Part shown: positions 26,424 to 36,503 of the stretch, one piece after another
Position numbering within the stretch: the first letter of the stretch is position 1
Layout: the number at the start of each line of letters is the position of its first letter
Assembly: GCF_038593265.1 (NCBI RefSeq)
Contig: NZ_CP151979.1
Location: 2,487,001 to 2,551,000, forward strand
Length of the DNA: 64,000 nucleotides
Source of the DNA: Ureibacillus sp. FSL W7-1570
GTDB lineage: Bacteria; Bacillota; Bacilli; Bacillales_A; Planococcaceae
Direction of reading: 5' to 3'
The notes under the pieces: generated by a model
Seen by the model: only the letters and a program-made list of their open reading frames with translations
Databases searched by the model: none
What the model was told of the DNA's origin: nothing
Made by a program: the position numbers and the translations under genes

Positions 26424-27833
26424 ATGGCGACTTTTGAAAAGAAAGTGGAAAAATATATCGAGGAGCAGCAATTGGTCGAAGCGGGGGACCGTCTTCTCAT
26501 CGCGTGTTCCGGCGGCATCGATTCCATGGGGTTGCTTCATTTTTTCATTCATTTCCAAAAACATTGGAAAGTGGAATTGTATGTGGCCCATGTGGACCAT
26601 ATGCTAAGAGGAGAAGTCTCCTACGAAGATCGGCAATTTGTGGAGCAGTTTTGCAAAGATCGGAATATTCCTGTTTTCAGCACGAGCATACCTATTCCGG
26701 AATTGTTGGCGAAAGAGGGAGGGAACTCCCAAGCCGTTTGCCGCAGAGAGCGCTACGCTTTTTTTGCGGAAATCATGAAACAACATCAAATCAATAAATT
26801 AGTAACTGCCCATCATGCGGATGACCAGTTGGAAACGATGCTGATGTCATTAACGAGGGCCGGAAGCGTCAACGGGTTCAAAGGGATATCTTCAAAACGG
26901 CCATTTACGGTCGGCACGGTCATCCGTCCTTTTTTAAAAGTGACAAAAGAGGAAATCGGAAAATATTTGATGGAGAAAGGCGGGACTTTTCGGGAAGATG
27001 CGAGCAATTTGAAAGATGATTATACCCGTAATCGGTTCCGCCACCATATTATTCCATTAATGAAAAAGGAGAATCATCAGGTTGCCATTCATGCGGCTGA
27101 ACTCGCCCAGAATCTGCAGCAAGATGACGAGTATTTGAATGAACTTGCCAAAAGCCGCTTCTCTTCTGTTGTTGAAAACATCGGGGAGCGCTTTGTATTA
27201 CATATTGATCGGCTTCAAAAAGAGCCACTTGCTTTACAAAGAAGAATCATTTTAATACTATTAAACTATCTTTATCATCATTCAGACGCCAAAAATTTTG
27301 CTATTTCCCGCGAAATTCTGGAATTGTGTAAGTCACAGGAAGGGAACGCAACGATTCATTTGCCGGATCAATATGTTGCAAACCGAAGTTATGGAATCAT
27401 TACATTCTTTCAACGAAAGACATCTGAAGGAGAACAATATCCTTGTTCAATAGAAATGGGAGAGTGGAATGTTTTCAACGGTTTTCGTGTATACATAGGA
27501 AAACTCCCGGAAGACGCCGGCATTCAACAAAATGAAGCGGTAGTTTATTATTGCAATTCCAACACCATTACCTTTCCCCTCAAAGTGCGGATCCGGAAAG
27601 AAGGGGATCGAATTCAGTTAAAAGGAATGTTTGAACCAAAACGTATATCCCGCCTCTTTATAGATGAAAAAATCCCTTTAATTGAAAGAGATACTTGGCC
27701 TATTCTTGTCGATTCAAATGATGAAATCCTAGCGGTATTGGGTGTTCGGGTAAACCATCGCTTTTCAAAAAAGAAAAGGGCTGATGATGATATGGTAATG
27801 ATCGTAGAAAAAAAAGATCCTTATAATAAATAA
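26424..27833 (+). CDS. tilS: tRNA(Ile)-lysidine synthase TilS
   Basis: TilS attaches lysine to C34 of the CAU-anticodon tRNA-Ile so that it reads AUA; essential. The 469-aa protein has the N-type PP-loop LLIACSGGIDSMGLLHF at about 24-40, AHHADDQLETMLMSLTRAG, and FREDASNLKDDYTRNRFRHHIIPLM, then the C-terminal TilS domains. GGGGTGAG precedes ATG 26424. A TATAAT at 27864-27869 between tilS and hpt may let hpt be transcribed separately. Confidence 0.95.
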   Translation: MATFEKKVEKYIEEQQLVEAGDRLLIACSGGIDSMGLLHFFIHFQKHWKVELYVAHVDHMLRGEVSYEDRQFVEQFCKDRNIPVFSTSIPIPELLAKEGGNSQAVCRRERYAFFAEIMKQHQINKLVTAHHADDQLETMLMSLTRAGSVNGFKGISSKRPFTVGTVIRPFLKVTKEEIGKYLMEKGGTFREDASNLKDDYTRNRFRHHIIPLMKKENHQVAIHAAELAQNLQQDDEYLNELAKSRFSSVVENIGERFVLHIDRLQKEPLALQRRIILILLNYLYHHSDAKNFAISREILELCKSQEGNATIHLPDQYVANRSYGIITFFQRKTSEGEQYPCSIEMGEWNVFNGFRVYIGKLPEDAGIQQNEAVVYYCNSNTITFPLKVRIRKEGDRIQLKGMFEPKRISRLFIDEKIPLIERDTWPILVDSNDEILAVLGVRVNHRFSKKKRADDDMVMIVEKKDPYNK

Positions 27834-27964
27834 GGTTTATTTTAAATATTTTTTAAAAATGGCTATAATTCTTCTTAAGAGCAATTAACACGAAATTTTC
27901 ATCCGTGTTGGTGAGCTATTTTTATCACAGTTTTGAAATTGTTATTCATGCTAGGAGGAACACT

Positions 27965-28507
27965 ATGATTCAAAATGATATCGAAAAAATATTAATTACG
28001 GAAGAACAAATCCAAGAACGGATCAAAGAGATAGGCGTCCAATTAACCGAAGAATATAAAGATAAATTTCCGTTGGCCATTGGTGTACTAAAAGGCGCGG
28101 TTCCTTTTATGACGGATTTGATGAAACGTTTCGGTTCATACATTGAAATAGATTTTATGGATGTTTCAAGCTATGGTAATGCAACGGTGTCTTCGGGAGA
28201 GGTAAAAATATTAAAAGATTTGAATACGAGCGTTGAAGGCCGGGATGTCATCATTATCGAGGATATCATCGATAGCGGATTAACATTGAGTTATTTAGTG
28301 GACTTATTTAAATACCGCAAAGCCAAATCCATCAAAATCGTGACATTGTTGGATAAACCATCCGGCCGGAAAGTGGATTTAAAAGCGGATATTGTAGGAT
28401 TCGAAGTTCCGGATGGATTCGTTGTGGGGTATGGTTTGGATTATGCGGAAAAATACCGCAACCTGCCTTACATTGGTATATTGAAAAGCGAAGTATATTC
28501 GTTTTGA
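27965..28507 (+). CDS. hpt: Hypoxanthine-guanine phosphoribosyltransferase
   Basis: Salvages hypoxanthine and guanine with PRPP to IMP and GMP. The 180-aa protein has the PRPP motif [17 protein letters not shown] and the usual [14 protein letters not shown] and DFMDVSSYG blocks. ATG 27965 follows CTAGGAGGA; the open frame upstream to 27905 lacks a binding site. The tilS-hpt-ftsH order is common in Firmicutes. Confidence 0.96.
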   Translation: MIQNDIEKILITEEQIQERIKEIGVQLTEEYKDKFPLAIGVLKGAVPFMTDLMKRFGSYIEIDFMDVSSYGNATVSSGEVKILKDLNTSVEGRDVIIIEDIIDSGLTLSYLVDLFKYRKAKSIKIVTLLDKPSGRKVDLKADIVGFEVPDGFVVGYGLDYAEKYRNLPYIGILKSEVYSF

Positions 28508-28530
28508 TTTTTATTAATTTTATAAAAAAA

Positions 28531-28559
28531 TTGACAAAAAACCAAAAATGCTACATTAT
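28531..28559 (+). promoter_or_regulatory. Candidate SigA promoter of ftsH
   Basis: TTGACA at 28531-28536, 17-bp spacer, CATTAT at 28554-28559, leaving a leader of about 77 nt. Confidence 0.5.
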
Positions 28560-28642
28560 CAGTGCTTTTCATTGTATGATGAAATAATGGTATGTTAAGA
28601 TTTTACTTATAGTTTTTGTGTCAAGTTGTGAGGAGGCTGGGG

Positions 28643-30697
28643 ATGAATCGAATATTTCGATACACCATACTTTATTTATTGATTTTTCTTGTGGTAATAG
28701 GAATTTTTGGCACCTTTAATGGGGGTGCGAATCCTTCAAAAGAGTTAACTTATGGTGAATTCATTAACGCTTTGGAGAATGGAAAAGTAAAATCTTTAAG
28801 CATTCAGCCGGATGCGGGTGTTTTTGTTGTAGAAGGTCAGTTGAAAGGTGACGAAGATCAAACGTTCACCGTAAACCTTCCTCAAAATAACCCAGCGCTG
28901 ATGGAAAAAATAGACAAAGTTGTGGACGAAGCCGTTCAGAACAACCCGGATATTGTTTTTTTGCCAGCCCCTGAAACAAGTGGATGGGTGCAATTCTTTA
29001 CCGGAATTATCCCATTCATCATCATTATCATTTTATTCTTCTTCCTCTTGAGCCAAACTCAAGGCGGAGGCAATAAAGTGATGAACTTCGGCAAAAGCAA
29101 AGCGAAACTGTATGATTCGGACAAGAAAAAAGTTCGCTTTGAAGATGTGGCGGGGGCAGATGAAGAAAAGGCCGAATTGGTCGAAGTAGTGGAGTTTTTG
29201 AAGGATCATCGCAAGTTTACGGAAATGGGGGCACGCATTCCAAAAGGGATTTTGTTGGTGGGGCCTCCAGGTACAGGTAAAACATTGCTTGCCCGGGCTG
29301 TTGCCGGAGAAGCGGGCGTTCCGTTCTTCTCCATTTCCGGTTCCGACTTTGTGGAAATGTTTGTTGGGGTCGGTGCATCCCGCGTTCGCGACTTGTTTGA
29401 AAATGCGAAGAAAAATGCGCCATGTATCATCTTCATTGACGAGATCGATGCGGTAGGACGCCAACGCGGAGCAGGTCTTGGCGGCGGCCACGACGAGCGT
29501 GAACAAACATTGAACCAATTGCTTGTGGAAATGGACGGTTTCAGCGCGAATGAAGGTATTATCATTATCGCGGCAACTAACCGGCCAGATATTTTAGATA
29601 AAGCCTTATTGCGTCCTGGCCGTTTTGACCGTCAAATTACGGTAGGTTATCCGGACGTAAAAGGCCGGGAAGCGATTTTGAAAGTCCATGCACGCAACAA
29701 ACCGTTGGCGGAAGAAGTGGATTTAAAAGCGGTTGCCCAAAGAACGCCTGGATTTTCCGGTGCGGATTTGGAAAACTTATTGAATGAAGCAGCCTTAGTC
29801 GCAACACGTAAAGGAAAACGAAAAATTTATATGGATGATATCGATGAAGCAAGTGACCGTGTAATTGCCGGTCCAGCCAAAACAAGCCGTGCCTATACGC
29901 CGAAAGAGAAAAAACTTGTTGCCTATCATGAAGCGGGTCACGTTGTGATCGGTTTAACGCTCGATTCTGCTGAAAAAGTCCATAAAGTAACCATTGTTCC
30001 GCGTGGCCAAGCGGGCGGTTACGCAATCATGCTTCCGAAAGAAGAGCGTTTCTTCCAAACAAAAGAAGAATTGTTGGACCGCATTACGGGATTGCTTGGC
30101 GGTCGTGCAGCAGAGGATATTGTATTGGGAGAAGTATCCACAGGAGCCCATAACGACTTCCAGAAGGTGACGGATATTGCCCGCCGGATGGTGACGGAAT
30201 TTGGGATGAGCGAAAAATTGGGTCAATTGCAATTCGGCTCTTCCCAAGGCGGAAATGTATTCTTGGGCCGTGACTTCAATACGGATCAAAACTATTCTGA
30301 GGCCATTGCCTACGAAATAGATAAAGAAATGCAAAAAATTGTAAACGAGCAATATGAACGGGCGAAACAAATTCTGACGGAAAAACGCGACCTATTGGAT
30401 AAAATTGCTCAAGCGTTGATGGAACACGAAACATTGAATGCGGAACAAATCGAATATTTGAGAGATCATGGCACTTTGCCAGAGAAATCCGATGAGGAAG
30501 AAACGATTAAGATTACAACGGTTGAGCCGAAGAAAGAGAATGCGGCTTCCGGTTCCGCACAAGCAAGCATCGAAAAATCCGGATCTGCCCAAATTCATCA
30601 AGAGGTGGCCGGCGAAGAAAAAGCTCCTACAACGGATGATTTGCCAAAAGAAAATTCTCCGGATCCGAATGGATTCCATGAAGGGAAAAAAGAATAA
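28643..30697 (+). CDS. ftsH: ATP-dependent zinc metalloprotease FtsH
   Basis: Membrane-anchored AAA protease that degrades membrane and regulatory proteins. The 684-aa protein has two membrane segments (about 7-24 and 118-137), Walker A GPPGTGKT at 207-214, Walker [12 protein letters not shown] around 261-271, a second region of homology near 310-330, and the zinc site HEAGH at 429-433. ATG 28643 follows GAGGAGG; the earlier in-frame start at 28616 has no binding site. The tail after about 610 is Glu/Ser-rich and low complexity. Confidence 0.97.
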   Translation: MNRIFRYTILYLLIFLVVIGIFGTFNGGANPSKELTYGEFINALENGKVKSLSIQPDAGVFVVEGQLKGDEDQTFTVNLPQNNPALMEKIDKVVDEAVQNNPDIVFLPAPETSGWVQFFTGIIPFIIIIILFFFLLSQTQGGGNKVMNFGKSKAKLYDSDKKKVRFEDVAGADEEKAELVEVVEFLKDHRKFTEMGARIPKGILLVGPPGTGKTLLARAVAGEAGVPFFSISGSDFVEMFVGVGASRVRDLFENAKKNAPCIIFIDEIDAVGRQRGAGLGGGHDEREQTLNQLLVEMDGFSANEGIIIIAATNRPDILDKALLRPGRFDRQITVGYPDVKGREAILKVHARNKPLAEEVDLKAVAQRTPGFSGADLENLLNEAALVATRKGKRKIYMDDIDEASDRVIAGPAKTSRAYTPKEKKLVAYHEAGHVVIGLTLDSAEKVHKVTIVPRGQAGGYAIMLPKEERFFQTKEELLDRITGLLGGRAAEDIVLGEVSTGAHNDFQKVTDIARRMVTEFGMSEKLGQLQFGSSQGGNVFLGRDFNTDQNYSEAIAYEIDKEMQKIVNEQYERAKQILTEKRDLLDKIAQALMEHETLNAEQIEYLRDHGTLPEKSDEEETIKITTVEPKKENAASGSAQASIEKSGSAQIHQEVAGEEKAPTTDDLPKENSPDPNGFHEGKKE

Positions 30698-30708
30698 CCG
30701 TTGCTTTC

Positions 30709-30743
30709 AGTAGTATCAGAAAATTTTCTGATGCTACTTTTTT
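30709..30743 (+). terminator. Intrinsic terminator after ftsH
   Basis: A stem of about 12 bp (30709-30720 with 30727-30738, one wobble) and a T run. Confidence 0.88.
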
Positions 30744-30762
30744 GTTTCGAAGTTTAATCCTT

Positions 30763-30792
30763 TTGAGGAAAACAAATGCAATATGGTATGAT
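30763..30792 (+). promoter_or_regulatory. SigA promoter of coaX, extended -10
   Basis: TTGAGG at 30763-30768, 18-bp spacer, TGGTATGAT at 30784-30792 (extended -10). Confidence 0.6.
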
Positions 30793-30822
30793 TTCATCAA
30801 ACGAAAAATGGAAGTGGTTTTC

Positions 30823-31590
30823 ATGATCTTAGCCATCGATGTGGGAAATTCAAAAATATCTTTGGGCGTTTATAAAAATGATCAATTGATTCATCATTGG
30901 AAAATGGAAACGGAGAAAAATAAGACGGCCGATGAATATGCGATGCATTTATATGCTTTCTTTAACTATGAAGGGCTTTCCTTCAATGATATTCGCGGAA
31001 TCATTATTTCCTCCGTTGTTCCACCCATCATGCACATTTTGGAAGAAATGTGCCGAAAATATTTTCACGTTAAACCGCTTGTCGTTGGACCAGGAGTTAA
31101 AACAGGATTAAATATCAAATGCGACAATCCGCGGGAAGTGGGTACAGATCGCATTGTCAACGCAGTGGCAGCCGTTCATGAATATGGAACGAAGCCGCTT
31201 ATTGTGGTGGATTTTGGAACAGCCATAACCTTTAGTTATATTAATGAAAAAGGGCATTATATGGGTGGTGCCATAGCGCCCGGAGTCACAATCTCTTTGG
31301 ATGCGTTATTTACAAAGGCATCGAAATTGCCCCGTGTGGAACTTGCAAAACCTGTGGATGTGATCGAGAAAAATACGATCGCTTCCATCCAATCAGGCAT
31401 TTTCTATGGTTTCCTTGGGCTTGTTGAAGGAATCGTCAATCGAATGAAAGAACATAGCGACAACGACCCGCTCGTCATTGCCACCGGAGGACTTGCGGAA
31501 TTCTTTTCAAACGAAACGCCGGTGATTGATATAGTGGACAAATTTCTAACATTAAAAGGTTTATATATCATCTACAAAAGAAATCAATAA
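30823..31590 (+). CDS. coaX: Type III pantothenate kinase
   Basis: First step of coenzyme A synthesis. The 255-aa ASKHA-fold protein starts [17 protein letters not shown]; the usual DVGNTN reads DVGNSK here. It continues with [30 protein letters not shown] and [16 protein letters not shown], all family motifs. ATG 30823 was chosen over 30808 because GGAAGTGG is 5 nt upstream and it matches the B. subtilis N-terminus. Confidence 0.93.
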   Translation: MILAIDVGNSKISLGVYKNDQLIHHWKMETEKNKTADEYAMHLYAFFNYEGLSFNDIRGIIISSVVPPIMHILEEMCRKYFHVKPLVVGPGVKTGLNIKCDNPREVGTDRIVNAVAAVHEYGTKPLIVVDFGTAITFSYINEKGHYMGGAIAPGVTISLDALFTKASKLPRVELAKPVDVIEKNTIASIQSGIFYGFLGLVEGIVNRMKEHSDNDPLVIATGGLAEFFSNETPVIDIVDKFLTLKGLYIIYKRNQ

Positions 31591-31610
31591 TAGAAGAGAG
31601 GACAATTTGC

Positions 31611-32507
31611 ATGCAAGATTATTTAGTAAAAGCGTTAGGATTTGATGGGAAGATTCGCGCCTATGCGGCTGTTTCAACCAATACCGTTGGGGAGGCGCAA
31701 AGAAGACATGATACTTGGCCAACCGCAACGGCCGCTTTGGGACGGGCATTGACGGCAGGCGCCATGATGGGATCCATGATGAATGAGGATGATAAAATCA
31801 CCATTAAAATTGAAGGCGGCGGTCCAATAGGAATCATTTTAATTGACGCCAATGGAAAAGGGGAAGTAAGGGGATATGTAACGAATCCTCATGTGCATTT
31901 TCCATTGAACGAAGCGGGCAAATTGGATGTGCGCCGTGCAGTTGGAACACAAGGCAATATTACCATTGTGAAGGATTTGGGGTTAAGAGAGATGTTTTCC
32001 GGGCAAACTCCGATTGTTTCCGGGGAAATTGCGGAGGACTTCACTTACTATTATGCGGCATCGGAGCAAATTCCTTCGTCAGTAGGGTTAGGTGTACTTG
32101 TGAATACCGACAATTCCGTACTGGCTTCCGGGGGATTCATTATTCAAGTGTTGCCAGGATGCGATGAAGAAACGATTGAGACGATTGAAAATCACTTAAA
32201 AACCGTCGAACCGATTTCCAAAATGATCGAGAAGGGTTATACACCGGAACAAATTTTGGAAGCAGTTCTAGGTGAAGGAAATGTAAAAATTCTGGAAACA
32301 ATGCCAATTTGTTTTAAATGTGAGTGTTCAAAGGAACGTTTTGGAGCGGCGATCATGTCATTAGGTGTGCAGGAAATACAAGAAATGATTGATGAAGATG
32401 GCGGAGCGGAAGCGCAATGCCACTTCTGTTTAGAAAAATATCAATATAGCCAAGAGGATTTGGAAGGTTTTATCCGTGAAATACAGTCAAAGAATGAATC
32501 AAAATAA
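31611..32507 (+). CDS. hslO: Redox-regulated chaperonin Hsp33
   Basis: Hsp33 is a holdase chaperone switched on by oxidation. The 298-aa protein has the zinc-binding Cys pairs near the C-terminus, CEC (in [11 protein letters not shown]) and CHFC, and the N-terminal [20 protein letters not shown] block. AGAGAGGA precedes ATG 31611. Its 3' end overlaps the next gene by 32 nt if that gene starts at GTG 32476. Confidence 0.96.
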   Translation: MQDYLVKALGFDGKIRAYAAVSTNTVGEAQRRHDTWPTATAALGRALTAGAMMGSMMNEDDKITIKIEGGGPIGIILIDANGKGEVRGYVTNPHVHFPLNEAGKLDVRRAVGTQGNITIVKDLGLREMFSGQTPIVSGEIAEDFTYYYAASEQIPSSVGLGVLVNTDNSVLASGGFIIQVLPGCDEETIETIENHLKTVEPISKMIEKGYTPEQILEAVLGEGNVKILETMPICFKCECSKERFGAAIMSLGVQEIQEMIDEDGGAEAQCHFCLEKYQYSQEDLEGFIREIQSKNESK

Positions 32508-33426
32508 TATGCAAAAAGTGCCGCTGTCAAAACGTCGTTTAAAAACAAAACCGGTGTTGACTTTACTTGCTATTTTGTTTGCAGGAAATATCTTTTGGTT
32601 TGTCCTTTGGTTATTTGCGCTTGGAGATGATGGCGACAATGGCGACAATGAAACCGTTGTCGCCAGCGTCGATGGCGAAAAAATTACACGGCAGCAATGG
32701 ATGGCTGAAATGGAACGCTATTACGGAAAAGAAACCTTGCAGCGCATGGTGAACGACAAAGTCATGAAGAAGGCTGCGAAAGAATACAACATTGACGTAA
32801 CTGATGAGGAAATCGATCTGGAATTGTCTTTAATGATTTCATCAAGCGAGATGGATTCGTCAATGCGGCAATTGGGGGAAGATGAACTGAAAAAACAAAT
32901 TAGATCCCAATTGATCTTGGAAAAAGTATTAACGAAAGATGTCATTATCGATGAAGAAGAAATGGAGAATTATTATAAAGAAAATGCATCGTTATATAAT
33001 ATCCCAGCGACGTACCGCGCAAAATTGATTGTGGTGAATACAAAGGATGATGCAGAAAAAGTATTGAAGGAACTTGATGAAGGCTCAAACTTTTCCGTAT
33101 TGGCCAGAGAGCGCTCTGTTGAACAAGTGTCAGCAAGTCTGGGCGGGGATATCGGTTATATCACAAAAAACTCAAATGTGGATCCTGCCATTGTGAAAGC
33201 GCTTCAACAACTTGAGAAAAGCGAAATCAGCGAACCAGTCTTATTAAGAGATGGGCGGTATGGAATTGTTCAAGTAGATGAAAAGATCGAAGGGAAATCC
33301 TTCAAATACAAAGAGGTAAAAGAGCATATTAAAAGAGTTTTGGCGATGGAACAATTGCCATCAACCATTTCCACAGAAATGTTTTGGAAAGAGTTTAATG
33401 TAACTTGGTTCTATGGGGAAGAATGA
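32476..33426 (+). CDS. yacD: PrsA-like peptidyl-prolyl isomerase, membrane anchored
   Basis: A 316-aa foldase-like protein with one N-terminal membrane segment (about residues 27-50), a SurA/PrsA-type N region ([21 protein letters not shown]) and a parvulin domain (about 175-270; [43 protein letters not shown]). There is no lipobox Cys, so it would be anchored by the uncleaved segment, unlike PrsA. GTG 32476 has GGAAGG 8 nt upstream; ATG 32494 or 32509 are alternatives with weaker sites. Same place as B. subtilis yacD, between hslO and cysK. Confidence 0.88.
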   Translation: MKYSQRMNQNNMQKVPLSKRRLKTKPVLTLLAILFAGNIFWFVLWLFALGDDGDNGDNETVVASVDGEKITRQQWMAEMERYYGKETLQRMVNDKVMKKAAKEYNIDVTDEEIDLELSLMISSSEMDSSMRQLGEDELKKQIRSQLILEKVLTKDVIIDEEEMENYYKENASLYNIPATYRAKLIVVNTKDDAEKVLKELDEGSNFSVLARERSVEQVSASLGGDIGYITKNSNVDPAIVKALQQLEKSEISEPVLLRDGRYGIVQVDEKIEGKSFKYKEVKEHIKRVLAMEQLPSTISTEMFWKEFNVTWFYGEE

Positions 33427-33473
33427 ATAATAAAACTTTAATAAATTTTTACAAAATTTCACTGGCATTTTCA

Positions 33474-33503
33474 TTGACAAAAAACAATAATTGTTGTTAA
33501 TAT
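33474..33503 (+). promoter_or_regulatory. Promoter of cysK with palindrome in the spacer
   Basis: TTGACA at 33474-33479 with a -10 of TTAATA (33497-33502, 17-bp spacer) or TAATAT (18 bp). The spacer holds the palindrome AACAATAATTGTT at 33483-33495, a possible operator. Confidence 0.55.
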
Positions 33504-33554
33504 TAAAACATGAAAACCTATAAACATAGTCGGTATTTGAAAGGGGAACCCGTG

Positions 33555-34490
33555 ATGAGCAAATTATATAATTCTATTACTGAATTAGTAGGTCGTACAC
33601 CAATCGTAAAATTAAATCATCAAACAACTGAAGATGAAGGAACAGTTTGGGTGAAATTGGAATATTTCAACCCAGGAAGTTCAGTTAAAGACCGTATTGC
33701 TTTAGCGATGATTGAAGCGGCTGAAAAAGACGGCCGATTAAAACCAGGCGGCACAATTATCGAACCAACTTCAGGAAACACTGGTATCGGGCTTGCAATG
33801 ATCGCTGCCGCAAAAGGTTACCGCGCAATTTTAGTAATGCCTGAAACAATGAGTATCGAACGCCGTAAATTGCTTCGCGCTTATGGTGCTGAATTGGTAT
33901 TAACACCTGGTCCTGAAGGTATGAAAGGTGCCATTGCAAAAGCAACAGCTCTTGCAGAAGAAAATGGTTATTTCATGCCACAACAATTTGAAAACCCTGC
34001 AAACGCAGAAATCCACCGTTTAACTACAGGTCCTGAAATTGTGGAAGCATTTGAAAATTCAGGAGTACAATTGGATGCCTTTGTTGCTGGGGTTGGTACT
34101 GGCGGTACAATCACAGGTGCCGGGGAAGTGTTAAAAGAAAAATTCCCTAACATTGAAATTATTGCGGTTGAACCTAAAGATTCACCAGTATTATCCGGCG
34201 GTAAACCAGGTTCACACAAAATCCAAGGTATTGGTGCAGGCTTCGTACCGGAAGTATTAAATACTGAAGTTTACAATTCTGTATTCCCGGTAGAAAATGA
34301 ACAAGCCTTCGAAACAGCTCGTAAAGTAGGCCGTGAAGAAGGTATTTTATGCGGTATTTCTTCAGGTGCTGCCATCTACGCAGCAATCCAAACGGCAAAA
34401 CGCTTAGGCAAAGGTTCCAACGTTCTAGCAATTGTTCCATCTAACGGTGAACGTTACTTATCAACAGCTTTATACAACTTTGAAGACTAA
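33555..34490 (+). CDS. cysK: Cysteine synthase (O-acetylserine sulfhydrylase)
   Basis: Makes cysteine from O-acetylserine and sulfide. The 311-aa PLP enzyme has the PLP lysine K45 in [11 protein letters not shown], the substrate loop TSGNTGIGL, the phosphate-binding [12 protein letters not shown] and CGISSGAA near the C-terminus. ATG 33555 follows AAAGGGG by 8 nt. Its codon use favours T/A third bases more than neighbours do, as expected for high expression. In B. subtilis pabB, pabA and pabC follow; here a terminator follows. Confidence 0.97.
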   Translation: MSKLYNSITELVGRTPIVKLNHQTTEDEGTVWVKLEYFNPGSSVKDRIALAMIEAAEKDGRLKPGGTIIEPTSGNTGIGLAMIAAAKGYRAILVMPETMSIERRKLLRAYGAELVLTPGPEGMKGAIAKATALAEENGYFMPQQFENPANAEIHRLTTGPEIVEAFENSGVQLDAFVAGVGTGGTITGAGEVLKEKFPNIEIIAVEPKDSPVLSGGKPGSHKIQGIGAGFVPEVLNTEVYNSVFPVENEQAFETARKVGREEGILCGISSGAAIYAAIQTAKRLGKGSNVLAIVPSNGERYLSTALYNFED

Positions 34491-34497
34491 TATGAAG

Positions 34498-34540
34498 AAA
34501 AATCGGCATTGTCCTTTTTGGATGATGTCGATTTTTTTTT
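34498..34540 (+). terminator. Intrinsic terminator after cysK
   Basis: A 15-bp stem with wobble pairs (34499-34513 with 34519-34533) and a long T run. Confidence 0.88.
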
Positions 34541-34630
34541 GCAAAATTTTAATTGGATATTGCACGGGAAATTTTGGGTGTTTCATCCAAGGGCGAAGAG
34601 AAAAAGTATTAAGTCCTTCTTCTACGGAAA

Positions 34631-34639
34631 TGGTATACT
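34631..34639 (+). promoter_or_regulatory. Extended -10 promoter candidate of folP
   Basis: TGGTATACT; no convincing -35. It lies about 48 bp before the folP start and after the cysK terminator. Confidence 0.5.
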
Positions 34640-34686
34640 TGTTTCGAATGAATTTAGGACGAAGAATGATTTGGGGTGCGTTTTTC

Positions 34687-35550
34687 ATGTTATCGAAATA
34701 TCCTAAACCGTTAATGATTAATAATATAGAGCTCGATTATACAAAAGAGACTTTCGTGATGGGGATTTTAAATGTGACGCCGGATTCATTTTCTGACGGA
34801 GGGAAGTACAATTCCCTTGATGCAGCTATAGAGCATGCCAAACAAATGGTGCAAGATGGCGCGAAAATCATTGATGTCGGCGGTGAGTCGACCCGTCCTG
34901 GATATACCCGCATTTCGGATGAGGAAGAGATTGCCCGTGTCGTTCCGGTCATAAAAGCATTGAGAGAAGAAGTACCGGCCATCATATCCATTGATACTTA
35001 TAAATCGGCTGTTGCCCGGGCTGCCATTGAAGCGGGTGCGCATATCATTAATGACATATGGGGTGCAAAGGCGGATCCGGAAATGGCCAAAGTCGCTTCC
35101 CAGTATAACGTTCCCATCATTTTGATGCACAATCGGGAGGATGCGAATTACACCAATTACTTTGAGGATTTTTTAAATGACTTAAAGGAAAGTATTGAGA
35201 TCGTCAAAGCTGCCGGCGTGCCGGATGAGCATATCATTCTGGATCCGGGTATCGGCTTTGTGAAGAACTTGCAGCAAAGCATTGAAACAATGCAGCGATT
35301 GGACGAGCTCGTCGAATGGGGATATCCGGTGTTGTTAGCCACATCAAGAAAACGGCTGATCGGTACGATTTTGGGACTGCCGTTGCATGAACGGGTTGAG
35401 GGTACAGCCGCCACATGTGCATATGGTGTCATGAAAGGTTGCCATATCGTTCGGGTCCACGATGTGAAGGAAGTGGCAAGAACGGTGAAAATGATGGATG
35501 CTTTGATGGGAAAATTTGAAGTGAAGGGTGAACTCCCTGAAAGACATTAA
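34687..35550 (+). CDS. folP: Dihydropteroate synthase
   Basis: Joins p-aminobenzoate to the pterin pyrophosphate in folate synthesis; target of sulfonamides. The 287-aa protein shows FVMGILNVTPDSFSDGG, the loop-2 motif VGGESTRPGY, DIWGAKADPEMA, LDPGIGFVKN and ATSRKRLIG. ATG 34687 has TTGGGGTG 8 nt upstream; the very long upstream extension runs over the cysK terminator and is not real. Starts the folP-folB-folK-dusB run. Confidence 0.95.
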   Translation: MLSKYPKPLMINNIELDYTKETFVMGILNVTPDSFSDGGKYNSLDAAIEHAKQMVQDGAKIIDVGGESTRPGYTRISDEEEIARVVPVIKALREEVPAIISIDTYKSAVARAAIEAGAHIINDIWGAKADPEMAKVASQYNVPIILMHNREDANYTNYFEDFLNDLKESIEIVKAAGVPDEHIILDPGIGFVKNLQQSIETMQRLDELVEWGYPVLLATSRKRLIGTILGLPLHERVEGTAATCAYGVMKGCHIVRVHDVKEVARTVKMMDALMGKFEVKGELPERH

Positions 35551-35569
35551 TTCTTTTAGGAGGAGTGTT

Positions 35570-35941
35570 ATGGATTATATTCATTTGAGAGATATGCAAT
35601 TTTATGGATATCACGGTGTGTTGCCCGAAGAAACGGTGTTGGGTCAACGGTTCCGGGTGACGGTATCCCTTGCGGTAAATACAAGAAAAGCAGGAGAAAC
35701 CGACGATTTGCAATATACAGTGAATTATGTGGAAGTGTATGAATTATGCAAATCCATTATGGAAGGAAAACCTTATCAATTGATTGAAGCTGCAGCGGAG
35801 GCGATTGCTTCAACCATTTTGGAAAAATACGAAGGACAAGTGTTTGGATGCAAAGTGGAACTCGTTAAACCGGATCCGCCAATTCCAGGACATTATAAGG
35901 AAGTGGCGGTCGAAATTGTAAGGGGTCATTACAGTGAATGA
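35570..35941 (+). CDS. folB: Dihydroneopterin aldolase
   Basis: Converts dihydroneopterin to hydroxymethyl-dihydropterin. The 123-aa protein has the family motif MQFYGYHGVLPEE with the catalytic Glu and the C-terminal Lys in VELVKPDPPIPGHYKEVAVEI. ATG 35570 follows TTAGGAGGAG. Its end overlaps folK by 8 nt. Confidence 0.95.
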   Translation: MDYIHLRDMQFYGYHGVLPEETVLGQRFRVTVSLAVNTRKAGETDDLQYTVNYVEVYELCKSIMEGKPYQLIEAAAEAIASTILEKYEGQVFGCKVELVKPDPPIPGHYKEVAVEIVRGHYSE

Positions 35942-36434
35942 TGTTTATTTATCTTTAGGAACCAACATGGGAGACCGGGAAGAAAATTTAAAAGCGGCAA
36001 TTGAATTGCTTCGACGGAAAGCGGGGATTTTTGTCCAAAAGATATCTCCCGTATATGAAACGGCGCCAGTAGGATATGTTGATCAACCCTCCTTTTTAAA
36101 TATTGCGATTTATGCCCGTACAACTTTAACTCCATTTGAATTGTTGGAAGCGTGCCAGTCCATTGAAAATGAATTGGGGCGCGTAAGGACAATCCGATGG
36201 GGACCAAGGACCATTGACCTTGACATTTTATTGTATAATAACGACAATATTGAAACGGAGAATTTAATCATTCCCCATCCGCGGATGTTTGAAAGAGCCT
36301 TTGTGCTCGTTCCGCTGAAAGATGTGGCAAGGAAGCCATTCACTGAAAAACTGGTTCAAGCGGAAGCCGCATTAAAGGACATGGATCTTGAAAAAGAAGG
36401 CATCCGGAAGTGGAAGGATTCGATCTCTTTGTAA
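35934..36434 (+). CDS. folK: 2-amino-4-hydroxy-6-hydroxymethyldihydropteridine pyrophosphokinase
   Basis: Pyrophosphorylates the pterin that FolP then uses. The 166-aa protein has SLGTNMGDREENL, ISPVYETAPVGYVDQPSFLN and the metal motif RWGPRTIDLDILLYNN. It starts with GTG 35934 inside folB; AAGGGG at 35920-35925 is 8 nt upstream. Confidence 0.95.
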   Translation: MNDVYLSLGTNMGDREENLKAAIELLRRKAGIFVQKISPVYETAPVGYVDQPSFLNIAIYARTTLTPFELLEACQSIENELGRVRTIRWGPRTIDLDILLYNNDNIETENLIIPHPRMFERAFVLVPLKDVARKPFTEKLVQAEAALKDMDLEKEGIRKWKDSISL

Positions 36435-36503
36435 CGATGATTGACAACGTGTAATAGCAGGCGTTTATATACAATTGTTCGAACGGAAAGGGGGGACGGC
36501 GCG

